The position numbers and the translations under genes are program-made. Below the pieces are notes generated by a model. The model saw only the letters and a list, made by a program, of their open reading frames with translations. It searched no databases and was not told the origin of the DNA. Shown here piece after piece: positions 1 to 7,419 of a stretch of 64,000 nt of DNA. The stretch covers positions 62,001 through 126,000 of the forward strand of contig PKUK01000009.1 in assembly GCA_002869535.1 (NCBI GenBank). Direction: 5' to 3'. Numbering within the stretch: position 1 is the first letter of the stretch; every line of letters begins with the position of its first letter. The DNA comes from Arcobacter sp. (GTDB lineage: Bacteria > Campylobacterota > Campylobacteria > Campylobacterales > Arcobacteraceae).

Positions 1-58
1 TGTTCCAAAATCTAGAAGTATTTACTCTTTTCATAGATACGATTCTACTTTTTAATCA

Positions 59-76
59 AGAGTAATTAATTACTCT
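59..76. other. Perfect palindrome over the recQ stop codon
   Basis: An 18-bp perfect palindrome (AGAGTAATT/AATTACTCT) covers the last codons and stop of recQ. It has no loop and no following T-run on either strand, so it is at best a weak 3-prime-end hairpin or a protein-binding dyad. Confidence 0.3.
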
Positions 77-2174
77 GTTTTTTCATATACTCATACAAGT
101 ACAAGTATTGTCTTAGCTCTTTTAGCGTTTCATACTTTAGTCCTTGTTCAATCCATTGTTTAATCTCATCTGGGATTTCAAGTGGCTTTAGAAGTGCTTC
201 TTTTTTCTCTTGTGATATTTTTTCATGCTCACTTAAAACAGAAATATGAGATAAAACAGAGCTCAAACCCAAATCTCGTATTTGTGCTATCTCTTCAACT
301 GTCTTATTCTCTTGGATTAAATCAAAAGTCTCCAAATAAGTTTTTGTGAGTTTTTTTAGTGGTACTTTTTCTTCTAACTTTTCACTAAACTCTTCTTTGA
401 TACTTTTACATAAAGTTAAAAAGGCTTCTCCATATTTTTCATATTTTACAAGACCTACGCCATTTATATCTAGCATCTCTTCTTTTGTAAGGGGAAGTTT
501 TGAAGCTAACTCTTTTAAAGTCTTATCACCAAATATCACATAAGCTGGTACTTCATGTTCCAAAGCTATCTCTCTTCGCAAGGTTCTAAACTTCTCATAC
601 AACTCTTCATCAAAACTAAGCTCAGTCACTTCCTCTTCAATCTTTTGAGCAATACCTAGCTTATCACTATCTATTAAAAGTTTTTCTTCACCTTTTAATA
701 TTTGCATTCCTAGATTTGTTATTTTTAAAGCTCTAAACTCACCTAAATCTAGAGCTTTTAGGTCTATTAGTTTATCAGAAATTGCTATCCATTCATTTTT
801 GCTTTTATCTGCTCCCAAGCCATAAACATTGAGCTTGTCATGTCCAAACTCTAGTAGCTTTTGATTTTTTGAGCCCCTTAATATATCGATAATATGATTT
901 ACTCCAAATCTCTGTCCACTTCTATAAATAGCACTTAAAAACTTTTGGGCATCTACACTTACATCTACAAGTTCTACTTCACCCTTTGTACAATTATCAC
1001 ACAAGGTTTTACAATCATCTATCTCATCTTCAAAATAGTTTGCGATGATTTTATGCCGACAATTATTAGAGACACAGTATCGATACATAGCTTCAAGTTT
1101 ATCAAGACCAGTTTGCTTATATCCAGTATCTATAGCATCTTCTATTTGTATTTTTCTTTTTACCTCATCAGATTTTGAGTAAAGTAAGTACACATAAGAC
1201 ATATCACCATCACGCCCAGCACGACCAATCTCTTGATAATAGTTTTCAAGTGTTTTAGGCAAGCTTGTATGTATGACAAAACGAATATTTGACTTATCAA
1301 TTCCCATACCAAAAGCAATAGTAGCTACAACTATATCAATCTTCTCATAAACAAAAGCATCATAAACTTCATCTTTAACAGCAGGCGATAATCCCGCATG
1401 ATAAGCTTTTGAGGCATAGCCATTTTCACACAAAAACTGAGCTGTACCTTCTGCTTCTTTTCGAGTAAAGGTATAGATGATTACACATAAGCCTTTATGT
1501 GATTTTAGGAAACTTAATATCTGTTTCTTACCATTTGATATTCGTGGTTCTACTTTTATATCAAGATTATCCCTATGTGTTTTAGCACGAAAATGCCTAG
1601 CATTTTGCAAGTTTAAATTTGAAGCAATATCTGCTTCTACTTTTTTAGTAGCAGTTGCAGTAAATGCAGCAATAGGAGTACTAGGAAATAGTCTTTTAAG
1701 TTTATCAAGGTTCCTATACTCAGCTCTAAATTCATGTCCCCAAGCAGATACACAGTGTGCTTCATCTATTACAAAATAGTTTATATCAATTCGCTGTAAC
1801 ACTCCAACAAACTCATTAGAAGTAAATCTCTCAGGTGCCACATAAATAAACTTCAACTCACCTTTCAAAAGCTTCTGCATAGTAAAACCATTCTCTTCAC
1901 CACTTTGAGAAGAACTTATCATTTCAGCTTTTATATCTAAGTCATTGAGTGCTTTTATTTGGTCTTGCATAAGGGCGATTAGTGGAGAGATTACGACTGT
2001 TATTCCATTCATAAGGAGGGTTGGGAGTTGATAACAAAGTGATTTACCACCACCAGTTGGTAAGATGGTCAATACATCTTGTTTATTGATAATGCTATCT
2101 ACAACTTCTTCTTGGAAGCTTCTAAAGTGTTCATGTCCGAAAATATCTTTTAGTATTTTGTGTTTATTATTCAT
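66..2174 (-). CDS. recQ: ATP-dependent DNA helicase RecQ
   Basis: Superfamily 2 3'-5' DNA helicase for recombination and replication-fork repair in the cytoplasm. Walker A TGGGKS lies at residues 40-45 and the DEAH box at 137-140, followed by the RecQ-specific CVSAWGHEFR aromatic loop. Helicase motif VI appears as QEIGRAGRDG. A zinc-binding cysteine cluster (CRHK...CKTLCDNC) lies near residues 370-395, then winged-helix, HRDC (VPAYVIFGDKTL) and a C-terminal HTH-like extension. At 702 aa it is longer than the roughly 610-aa E. coli enzyme, and the extra length is this C-terminal region, as in some other RecQ proteins. I see no Shine-Dalgarno sequence before the ATG, but a TATGCT -10-like hexamer lies 11 bases upstream, so the mRNA leader may be very short. 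It is transcribed alone. Confidence 0.95.
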   Translation of the reverse strand: MNNKHKILKDIFGHEHFRSFQEEVVDSIINKQDVLTILPTGGGKSLCYQLPTLLMNGITVVISPLIALMQDQIKALNDLDIKAEMISSSQSGEENGFTMQKLLKGELKFIYVAPERFTSNEFVGVLQRIDINYFVIDEAHCVSAWGHEFRAEYRNLDKLKRLFPSTPIAAFTATATKKVEADIASNLNLQNARHFRAKTHRDNLDIKVEPRISNGKKQILSFLKSHKGLCVIIYTFTRKEAEGTAQFLCENGYASKAYHAGLSPAVKDEVYDAFVYEKIDIVVATIAFGMGIDKSNIRFVIHTSLPKTLENYYQEIGRAGRDGDMSYVYLLYSKSDEVKRKIQIEDAIDTGYKQTGLDKLEAMYRYCVSNNCRHKIIANYFEDEIDDCKTLCDNCTKGEVELVDVSVDAQKFLSAIYRSGQRFGVNHIIDILRGSKNQKLLEFGHDKLNVYGLGADKSKNEWIAISDKLIDLKALDLGEFRALKITNLGMQILKGEEKLLIDSDKLGIAQKIEEEVTELSFDEELYEKFRTLRREIALEHEVPAYVIFGDKTLKELASKLPLTKEEMLDINGVGLVKYEKYGEAFLTLCKSIKEEFSEKLEEKVPLKKLTKTYLETFDLIQENKTVEEIAQIRDLGLSSVLSHISVLSEHEKISQEKKEALLKPLEIPDEIKQWIEQGLKYETLKELRQYLYLYEYMKKQSN

Positions 2175-2206
2175 TTTAGGATGGTAGCATAGTTTGAGTT
2201 AAGGGT

Positions 2207-2338
2207 TTATGTAAATAAACTTAATAACATCTCAGTTAATTTTATTTTTAAATAAGAATAGACAATTCTTTTTAAACCTTTTATTGAAACATTTAAACAT
2301 ATTTTTATATCCAACTTTTGTATTTTTTCTCTTTCCAT
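2207..2338 (-). CDS. Possible 43-aa small protein
   Basis: A short ORF (begins MEREKIQKLDIK, ends LLSLFT) in the 329-bp gap upstream of recQ. It is preceded by AAGGA six bases before the ATG, which is a good ribosome binding site. The peptide is basic with a hydrophobic tail and resembles nothing I know. AT-rich gaps produce such ORFs by chance, so only the ribosome binding site supports it. Confidence 0.3.
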   Translation of the reverse strand: MEREKIQKLDIKICLNVSIKGLKRIVYSYLKIKLTEMLLSLFT

Positions 2339-2381
2339 TTTAATTCCTTATTAATTTTAAATTAATAATTAGCTAATTATC

Positions 2382-2411
2382 AGGAAACATATACTTACGA
2401 ATAAGTTTCCT
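2382..2411. repeat. Inverted repeat AGGAAAC/GTTTCCT
   Basis: A 7-bp inverted repeat with a 16-base spacer in the gap between the 312-aa gene and the small ORF. It could be an operator or a weak hairpin. The rest of 2339-2503 shows nothing else I can name. Confidence 0.3.
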
Positions 2412-2503
2412 TGTTTGTACAAATGGTATTATAGATTATATTTTTTGTTAAAAAAAGACATTTATAAACTAGCTATAAATAAAAGGTATTGTGAAAAAGT
2501 AAA

Positions 2504-3442
2504 TCAATAACGGTAGTTATTAAATAAATTTGTTTTTACTCCATGTAAAAAACATCTATATTGTTCTTCGTCAATTAATTCTTTTGCTTGTTTATAATAT
2601 GCATCAAAAGAATAAAACTCTTCAGTAGAAATTTTTTTTGTTTCCTTCCAATACTTTGTAATTTCATCAGTAATATATTTTTCAGATAGTCCTACAACTT
2701 TACAATCATAAATAAATAGTAAATCAACCATCTTCCCCTCTAAAGTTTTTGGGCTTTTATGTTTAAAAATTTCGCATTCTTCTATACTACACATAAATGC
2801 TGTTATATTCTCATCTAATTCCTCAAATGGTGATTTAATATAAGAAGGATCGCTATCAAATTTATCTTTAATAGCTTTTATTGTTTCCTCTATATCGCCT
2901 AAAGGCTTTGTAAAATCTATTTCTACTAATACTTTTTTTGATATTTCACCTTGTTTAATATAAGGTTGTACTAAATTGTATTTACGAGGTTGAATTATAG
3001 TTTTAATATCAAAAGTGTGGTCTTCAGTAGAATGATATATTATTTCTTCTAATTCGTCTTTTGTTAATTTTTCTTTCAGGCTTTCAAAACGCATAAATCC
3101 AATAGTAAACTCACAATCATTTACTATTTCATTATATCTTTCTTCTTCAAGGGATTCCCATACTGTTGATAAAGGAACTAATGATATAGGGGGAAAATCA
3201 TCATCAAGTAAATGTGATACCCAAGCAAGATATTTTCGTTTATTAATTTTCTCTAAATATTCAGAATCTTTTTCAACCCTTCTAATTTCACATGCTAAAC
3301 AAAAAATATATGGTTTTTCATATTTACTTGATTTGCTAAGTTCATTTTCAAAGGAAATATATATTTCACTATCTCTATTAACTAAACCTGTAGAGATAAT
3401 TTCTTGTAGTTTTAATTGTTGCTTTTTTGATGGTCTTGCCAT
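2504..3442 (-). CDS. Hypothetical protein, 312 aa
   Basis: I do not recognise this protein. It begins MARPSKKQQLKLQE, a basic start with a possible short helical DNA-contact segment. A mostly acidic alpha-helical body follows, with Lys/Glu-rich stretches, a few scattered cysteines and no signal peptide or membrane segment. A central segment (TFDIKTIIQPRKYNLVQPYI) and a Trp-rich motif (YLAWVSHLLDDDFPP) would be useful search seeds. It stands alone between a repeat-rich non-coding segment and recQ, a context typical of acquired DNA. The upstream AAGAGGTTAAA provides a ribosome binding site. The MARPSKK-type start resembles phage or accessory proteins of unknown function, but no role can be assigned. 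Confidence 0.7.
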   Translation of the reverse strand: MARPSKKQQLKLQEIISTGLVNRDSEIYISFENELSKSSKYEKPYIFCLACEIRRVEKDSEYLEKINKRKYLAWVSHLLDDDFPPISLVPLSTVWESLEEERYNEIVNDCEFTIGFMRFESLKEKLTKDELEEIIYHSTEDHTFDIKTIIQPRKYNLVQPYIKQGEISKKVLVEIDFTKPLGDIEETIKAIKDKFDSDPSYIKSPFEELDENITAFMCSIEECEIFKHKSPKTLEGKMVDLLFIYDCKVVGLSEKYITDEITKYWKETKKISTEEFYSFDAYYKQAKELIDEEQYRCFLHGVKTNLFNNYRY

Positions 3443-3559
3443 TTTAACCTCTTAATTAAAATTTTAATTTATTATTTATTCTAACAAAACTTTTTGATAA
3501 TTTTACAATTTATTTTATTTTCGATTTTTATAATATCATAAACACCTAAAGGTCTTCGC

Positions 3560-4080
3560 TTTATCTTACTTTGTGTGGACAAAGTAAGCAAAACCACCAA
3601 CGGTTTCAAAGCCCTTGGGGTTCCCTCACTTATTATTTTTATCTTTTCTGCTTGGCAAAACTCGTTTATTAAAACTTGCATTTAGCAACTTTTAAACACT
3701 CAAACAGTTGCCAATCTTGTTTAGAAAAGAGAAAAATAAACATTCGGCTTTTGCAAATGTTGGAATCAAAGGTGGGATAAGGACATTTACATTTTTGATT
3801 TGTTTAGATTCCTAACTTTTACTTACTCTAATTAATTGTCTGATAATACAGAGGAAATAGCAACCGTAGGAATTTCTTTCTGCCTTTGATGAAGCTAAAA
3901 TTTTAGGCTTTTTTTTCGGGGAACAGTGAGGACTGTTTGAGTAAATAATGACCTAAATGGTCATTATTTAGGAGTTCCGCAACGCAGAAAAAAAAGACTG
4001 AAATTTTAGGAAGCTTCGCCTTCATCAACTCGGCAGTCTTTTTTGCTTACTTTTTCGAGACCAAAAAGTAAGAAAGCGGA
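3560..4080. repeat. Non-coding segment bounded by inverted TTACTTT hairpins
   Basis: The 690-bp gap 3443-4132 holds no convincing gene. Its core is bounded by two related hairpins in opposite orientation: CTTACTTTG/CAAAGTAAG at 3565-3588 and CTTACTTTTT/AAAAAGTAAG at 4046-4072, each flanked by GC-TTTT on the inner or outer side respectively. Between them lies a nested inverted repeat (3886-4028). The 10-mer CTCAAACAGT also occurs in both orientations, near 3700 and at 3931-3940. The layout resembles a MITE-like or REP-like dispersed element, but a second genomic copy is needed to establish that. Confidence 0.5.
3886..4028. repeat. Imperfect inverted repeat enclosing a 12-bp hairpin
   Basis: The left arm runs TTGATGAAG..CTAAAATTTTAG.CTTTTTTTTC. 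The right arm, read on the opposite strand, runs TTGATGAAG..CTAAAATTTCAG.CTTTTTTTTC. The centre contains a perfect 12-bp stem (TAAATAATGACC/GGTCATTATTTA, 3942-3970, loop TAAAT) and a smaller hairpin AACAGT-GAGG-ACTGTT (3922-3937). As RNA this would fold into one long branched structure. Confidence 0.6.
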
Positions 4081-4132
4081 GAGGTTTACCTCTTCAAGAG
4101 AGTATTATAAAAAAATAATACCTTTAAACATA

Positions 4133-5053
4133 CTAATTGATTTTCCCCTCTTCTTCTTTCGCCCAAATACCAGCAAGAATAGAACCTGAAATATTATGCC
4201 AAATACTAAATATAGCTCCAGGAAGTGCACTTAAGGCACTAAAGTATTTCATAGCTAAAACAACAGCTAAGCCGGAGTTTTGCATCCCTACTTCTATGGC
4301 AACTGTTTTACATACAGTTTTATCATATCCAAACATTTTGGCAAAATAATAACCACTAAGTAGTCCTAAGAGATTATGACAAGCTATTGCTAGCATCAAT
4401 GATAATGCGATAGTAGAAATTCTACTTTCATTAAGCCCTATAATAATACCTATTATAAATACAATAGAAATAATAGACAATAAAGCAAAAATATCATGTC
4501 TTTTTTCGATATATTTATTAAAAAAATGATTTATTATAAGTCCTACAACAACAGGTATAAATACTATTTTTAAAATACTAAACAACATACTTAAAGCAGG
4601 AACTGGTACAGTTTGACCCACATAAAGAAGTGTTAGGTATGGAGTTATAATTATTGATAAAAGAGTTGATACAATAGTCATAGTAATAGAAAGTGCCACA
4701 TCAGCTTTTGCTAAAAATGCTATTACATTTGAAGCTGTTCCACCTGAAACTGCCCCTACTAAAACCATACCCACAAGTAATTCATCTGATAAATTAAACA
4801 ACTTAGATACTAAAAAAGCAAATAAAGGCATAAATAAAAACTGTAATATCACTGTCAAAGCTATGATTTTGGGTCTTTTAAAAACTCTTTTAAAATCATC
4901 AAGTTTTAGTGTTATTCCCATACAAAACATAATAAGAATCAAAAGAGGAATAATCCAAGACTTAAAACCAATTACCAAATTCGGTTGTAGATAGGCAAGA
5001 AGAGAAAATAGTATTGCCCATAAAGGAAATAAAATAGAAATCTTTTTTATCAT
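4133..5053 (-). CDS. BASS-family sodium-dependent organic-anion transporter
   Basis: Inner-membrane transporter of the bile acid:sodium symporter (BASS) family. It has 306 aa and about nine or ten hydrophobic segments. Family signatures are GTASNVIAFLAKADVALS in the sodium-binding crossover region and EVGMQNSGLAVVLA near residues 250-265. The name does not imply bile acids. Characterised bacterial members take up small organic acids, for example PanS for ketopantoate. It is the last gene of the minus-strand cluster, 70 bases after an isochorismatase-fold hydrolase and a D-2-hydroxyacid dehydrogenase, which suggests a 2-oxo- or 2-hydroxyacid substrate. That substrate is inference. Confidence 0.85.
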   Translation of the reverse strand: MIKKISILFPLWAILFSLLAYLQPNLVIGFKSWIIPLLILIMFCMGITLKLDDFKRVFKRPKIIALTVILQFLFMPLFAFLVSKLFNLSDELLVGMVLVGAVSGGTASNVIAFLAKADVALSITMTIVSTLLSIIITPYLTLLYVGQTVPVPALSMLFSILKIVFIPVVVGLIINHFFNKYIEKRHDIFALLSIISIVFIIGIIIGLNESRISTIALSLMLAIACHNLLGLLSGYYFAKMFGYDKTVCKTVAIEVGMQNSGLAVVLAMKYFSALSALPGAIFSIWHNISGSILAGIWAKEEEGKIN

Positions 5054-5123
5054 AATCTATCCTATATTTTTTCTTTATTCTACAAAAATAGATTTAAAGT
5101 TACTTATTTATTTCTACTAAATC

Positions 5124-5669
5124 TTAACTCTTTACGATTTCCTCTGCACATACAAGCTTATCAAATACACTTCCAATTGCAGCCATAAAAGAGTTATGTA
5201 CTTCACTAGCTTTTAGCTCTTTACCTTCAAATTCCAAATCTTTAGTTGTACAAGCATCATGTACAAGAGTGCAATCATAACCCAAATCAAAAGCTGCTCT
5301 TGTAGTGGAGTCTACACACATATGACTCATCATGCCACAAATTACTAGCTCTTTTATATTTTGTTTTTCTAGTTCTGCTTCTAGATTTGTTTGTAAAAAA
5401 CTATTTGGGAAGTTTTTTTCTATGATAATTTCATCTTCAAGGGGTTTTACATTTTCATGTATTTGTACACCTTTAGTATTTGCTAAGAAAAAACTTGCAC
5501 CTTCTCTTATATTTATATGTTGTACATGAAATACTGGTATTTTGTTTTTTCTAAAGTATTCTAAAAGTTCTTTTGCTCTTAGGCTTGCTTTTATAGGGTT
5601 TACCAACTCACTAGCTCCACCTTCAAAATAATCATTTTGGATATCTATTATAATCAATGCTTTACTCAT
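5124..5669 (-). CDS. Isochorismatase-family cysteine hydrolase
   Basis: Cytosolic hydrolase of the isochorismatase/nicotinamidase fold, 181 aa. The triad is visible: Asp in IIIDIQNDYF near residue 9, Lys in IIEKNFPNSF, and Cys in MSHMCVDSTTRAAFDLGY near residue 118, preceded by the usual cis-peptide region. Members cleave amides or C-N bonds of small molecules. Specificity cannot be read from sequence. It ends the 11-base spacing from the upstream dehydrogenase, so the two are almost certainly co-transcribed. A second, distinct isochorismatase-fold gene lies at 15390-15938. Confidence 0.85.
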   Translation of the reverse strand: MSKALIIIDIQNDYFEGGASELVNPIKASLRAKELLEYFRKNKIPVFHVQHINIREGASFFLANTKGVQIHENVKPLEDEIIIEKNFPNSFLQTNLEAELEKQNIKELVICGMMSHMCVDSTTRAAFDLGYDCTLVHDACTTKDLEFEGKELKASEVHNSFMAAIGSVFDKLVCAEEIVKS

Positions 5670-5680
5670 TATTTTTCCTT

Positions 5681-6610
5681 TTATTTATCTAAAAAATCTT
5701 TTATATTCTGTGCTACTTTTTTCATAAGTCTATTTCTAGCTTCACTTGATCCCCAACCTATATGTGGAGTTAAAAGTAACCTATCTTTGTTTTTTACTTT
5801 TAGTAGTGCATTTGTGCTCTCAACTGGCTCTTTTGCAAACACATCAATCCCGCAATAAATCTCTTTTTCATCTATAATTTTGGCTAAATCATCTTCATTT
5901 ATAATTCCACCACGTCCTAGATTTAATAAAATAGCACCCTCTTTTATCTTTTTCATATTCTCATATTTTAATAGATTTCTTGTATTGTCATTTAAAGGAG
6001 AGTGTATAGAGATAATATCTGATGTTTCTAACAACTCATCAAGCTCAACTCTTTTGTAAGTTGAGTTATTATTTTTCCCACTTGTAGAGTAATAGACTAC
6101 TTCACAATCAAAAGCCTCCGCTTTTTTTGCTAAGTTTGCGCCAATATCTCCTAAACCAATAACCCCTACTCTTTTATTATCTAGTTCAAAAAAGATTTCA
6201 TGCAAATTTGTAAAAGCTGGTGCTTTTTCCCATTTTCCAGCTTCTATAAAGGTTTTATAATAGTTTAGCTTTTGAACAAAATAAAATATCATCGCAAAGG
6301 CAACTTGAACCACACTAGAAGTAGAATAATCAGCCACATTTTTTACTTCAATATTGTTGCTTTTTGCATACTCTAAATCAACATTATCAGTTCCTGTTGC
6401 AGTTATACATATAAGTTTTATAGCTGAATCATCTATTTGCTCTTTTCGTAAAACTACTTTATTGGTAATTACTATATCTGCATCTTTTACTCTTTGTTTT
6501 GTCTCATTTGCATTTGTTTTATCATAAGATACTAGCTCTCCAAACTCTTTAAAAATATCTATGTTTATATCTGCACCTAATGTTGCTCTATCTAATATCA
6601 CTATTTTCAT
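5681..6610 (-). CDS. D-2-hydroxyacid dehydrogenase, NAD(P)-dependent
   Basis: Cytosolic dehydrogenase interconverting a 2-oxoacid and a D-2-hydroxyacid, 309 aa, the usual length for glycerate/hydroxypyruvate-type members. The Rossmann motif GLGDIGANLAKK lies near residues 147-158. The catalytic Arg is in NLGRGGIINEDDL, the Glu in FAKEPVE, and the His in LLTPHIGWGS. The GIG variant and the N-terminal domain fit the HprA-like subgroup, but lactate or glycerate specificity cannot be told. It is the first full-length gene after the TetR-type operators and lies just upstream of the isochorismatase-fold gene. Confidence 0.88.
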   Translation of the reverse strand: MKIVILDRATLGADINIDIFKEFGELVSYDKTNANETKQRVKDADIVITNKVVLRKEQIDDSAIKLICITATGTDNVDLEYAKSNNIEVKNVADYSTSSVVQVAFAMIFYFVQKLNYYKTFIEAGKWEKAPAFTNLHEIFFELDNKRVGVIGLGDIGANLAKKAEAFDCEVVYYSTSGKNNNSTYKRVELDELLETSDIISIHSPLNDNTRNLLKYENMKKIKEGAILLNLGRGGIINEDDLAKIIDEKEIYCGIDVFAKEPVESTNALLKVKNKDRLLLTPHIGWGSSEARNRLMKKVAQNIKDFLDK

Positions 6611-6676
6611 CTAGTACCTTTCTTTTTATTAATTAGTCTTATTACATTATTATAGTAATAATTCCTATAATTTCTT

Positions 6677-6757
6677 TTAAACATTTTGAACAAAGCTCAT
6701 AACAATCAATGCAACAAACGATGAACATAATATAATTACTCCAATAACTTGTGACAT
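6677..6757 (-). CDS. 26-aa single-helix membrane peptide
   Basis: A short ORF reading MSQVIGVIILCSSFVALIVM and ending SFVQNV. It is almost entirely hydrophobic and long enough for one transmembrane helix. AAAGGA sits seven bases before the ATG. It is the first ORF downstream of the operator/promoter region and lies upstream of the dehydrogenase, in the leader-peptide position of the operon. It could be a small membrane protein partnering the BASS transporter, or a leader peptide. The good ribosome binding site and the composition support translation, but there is no homology evidence. Confidence 0.45.
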   Translation of the reverse strand: MSQVIGVIILCSSFVALIVMSFVQNV

Positions 6758-6786
6758 TTGCTATCCTTTCTATCTTAAATTTTACT

Positions 6787-6844
6787 CTTGACTATATGGT
6801 CAAGTAAAAGTATAGCAAAGTCTTGACTGATTAGTCAAGACTTT
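6787..6844 (-). promoter_or_regulatory. Promoter with two TetR-type operators
   Basis: Two related dyads: TTGACT-GATT-AGTCAA inside a 12-bp perfect stem (6817-6844), and TTGACT-ATAT-GGTCAA (6788-6803). On the minus strand TTGACT (6833-6838) and TATACT (6809-6814) form a -35/-10 pair with an 18-base spacer. One dyad overlaps the -35 and the other overlaps the expected transcription start. This is the classical repressor layout for the 26-aa peptide/dehydrogenase/hydrolase/transporter operon, and the adjacent tetR is the obvious source of the repressor. Confidence 0.65.
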
Positions 6845-6851
6845 TTTAGAT

Positions 6852-7418
6852 TTATTTTTTTAGGGAGTTTAAAAAGAGTTCAAGCTGAGAGATACAAGTT
6901 TGAAAATAGCTTCCATCTTGTGATTTTTTTGCTGTACCTAAACACCCTTCAATAGAGGCTACTATGTACATAGAGAGTGCTTTTGTATCATCGTGTTTGA
7001 TTTCATTTTTCAAAACTGCTTTATCTAAAATCTGTTCAATAATATTTTCAAATCTTGTATAAACTACTTCTAAAGCTTGTTTAAAGTCCTTGTCTATTGG
7101 AGATCACTCTTGCATAAGATTGTTAAGTTTACAGCCACAAGTAAAATCAAAGCTATTTCTATTTTTAATTAGTTTTATTAATTCATCACAAATATTTTTT
7201 TCGTGTTTTAACAAAATACTATATTTATCTACAATATAAGAGTTTACTCTTTCATTAACTACTGCTAGTCCCAACTCTTTTTTTGATTTAAAGAAGTGAT
7301 ACATACTCCCTTTATTCATGTTGGCTTTTTTTAAAATCTTATCAACTGAAGTTGCGCTATAACCATTTTGATAAATCTCTTCAAAGGCTACATCTAAAAG
7401 TTTTTCTCTACTACTCAT
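6852..7418 (-). pseudogene. TetR-family repressor interrupted by in-frame TGA
   Basis: Residues 1-104 form a clear TetR N-terminus: HTH with YSATSVDKILKKANMNKGSMYHFF, then KKELGLAVV. The frame meets TGA at 7104-7106 just after GCKLNNLMQE, and then continues open for 83 more residues (SPIDKDFKQALEVVY...) to TAA at 6852. The downstream part matches the ligand-binding half of this TetR group, including SIEGCLGTAKKSQDG. The joined product of about 188 aa is normal length. A single base change, for example from TTA, would explain the stop. The truncated 104-aa product would keep the DNA-binding domain but lose most of the dimer and effector domain. It begins one base after the stop of the XRE-type regulator gene, so they form one transcript. 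Confidence 0.8.
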
Positions 7419-7419
7419 C

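Noticed and set aside
3481-3681. 66-aa minus-strand ORF in the repeat segment
   Set aside because: It overlaps the TTACTTT hairpin, has no ribosome binding site and no protein-like composition; it is better seen as an open frame through repeat DNA.
6817-6844. The 12-bp stem near the end of tetR as a terminator
   Set aside because: The T-run lies on the plus strand, where no gene ends; on the minus strand the stem overlaps a -35 and matches a second dyad, so an operator fits better.
7104-7106. TGA in tetR as selenocysteine
   Set aside because: No SECIS-like hairpin is evident just after it and TetR proteins have no use for selenocysteine at this position; the formate dehydrogenase in the window also uses Cys.
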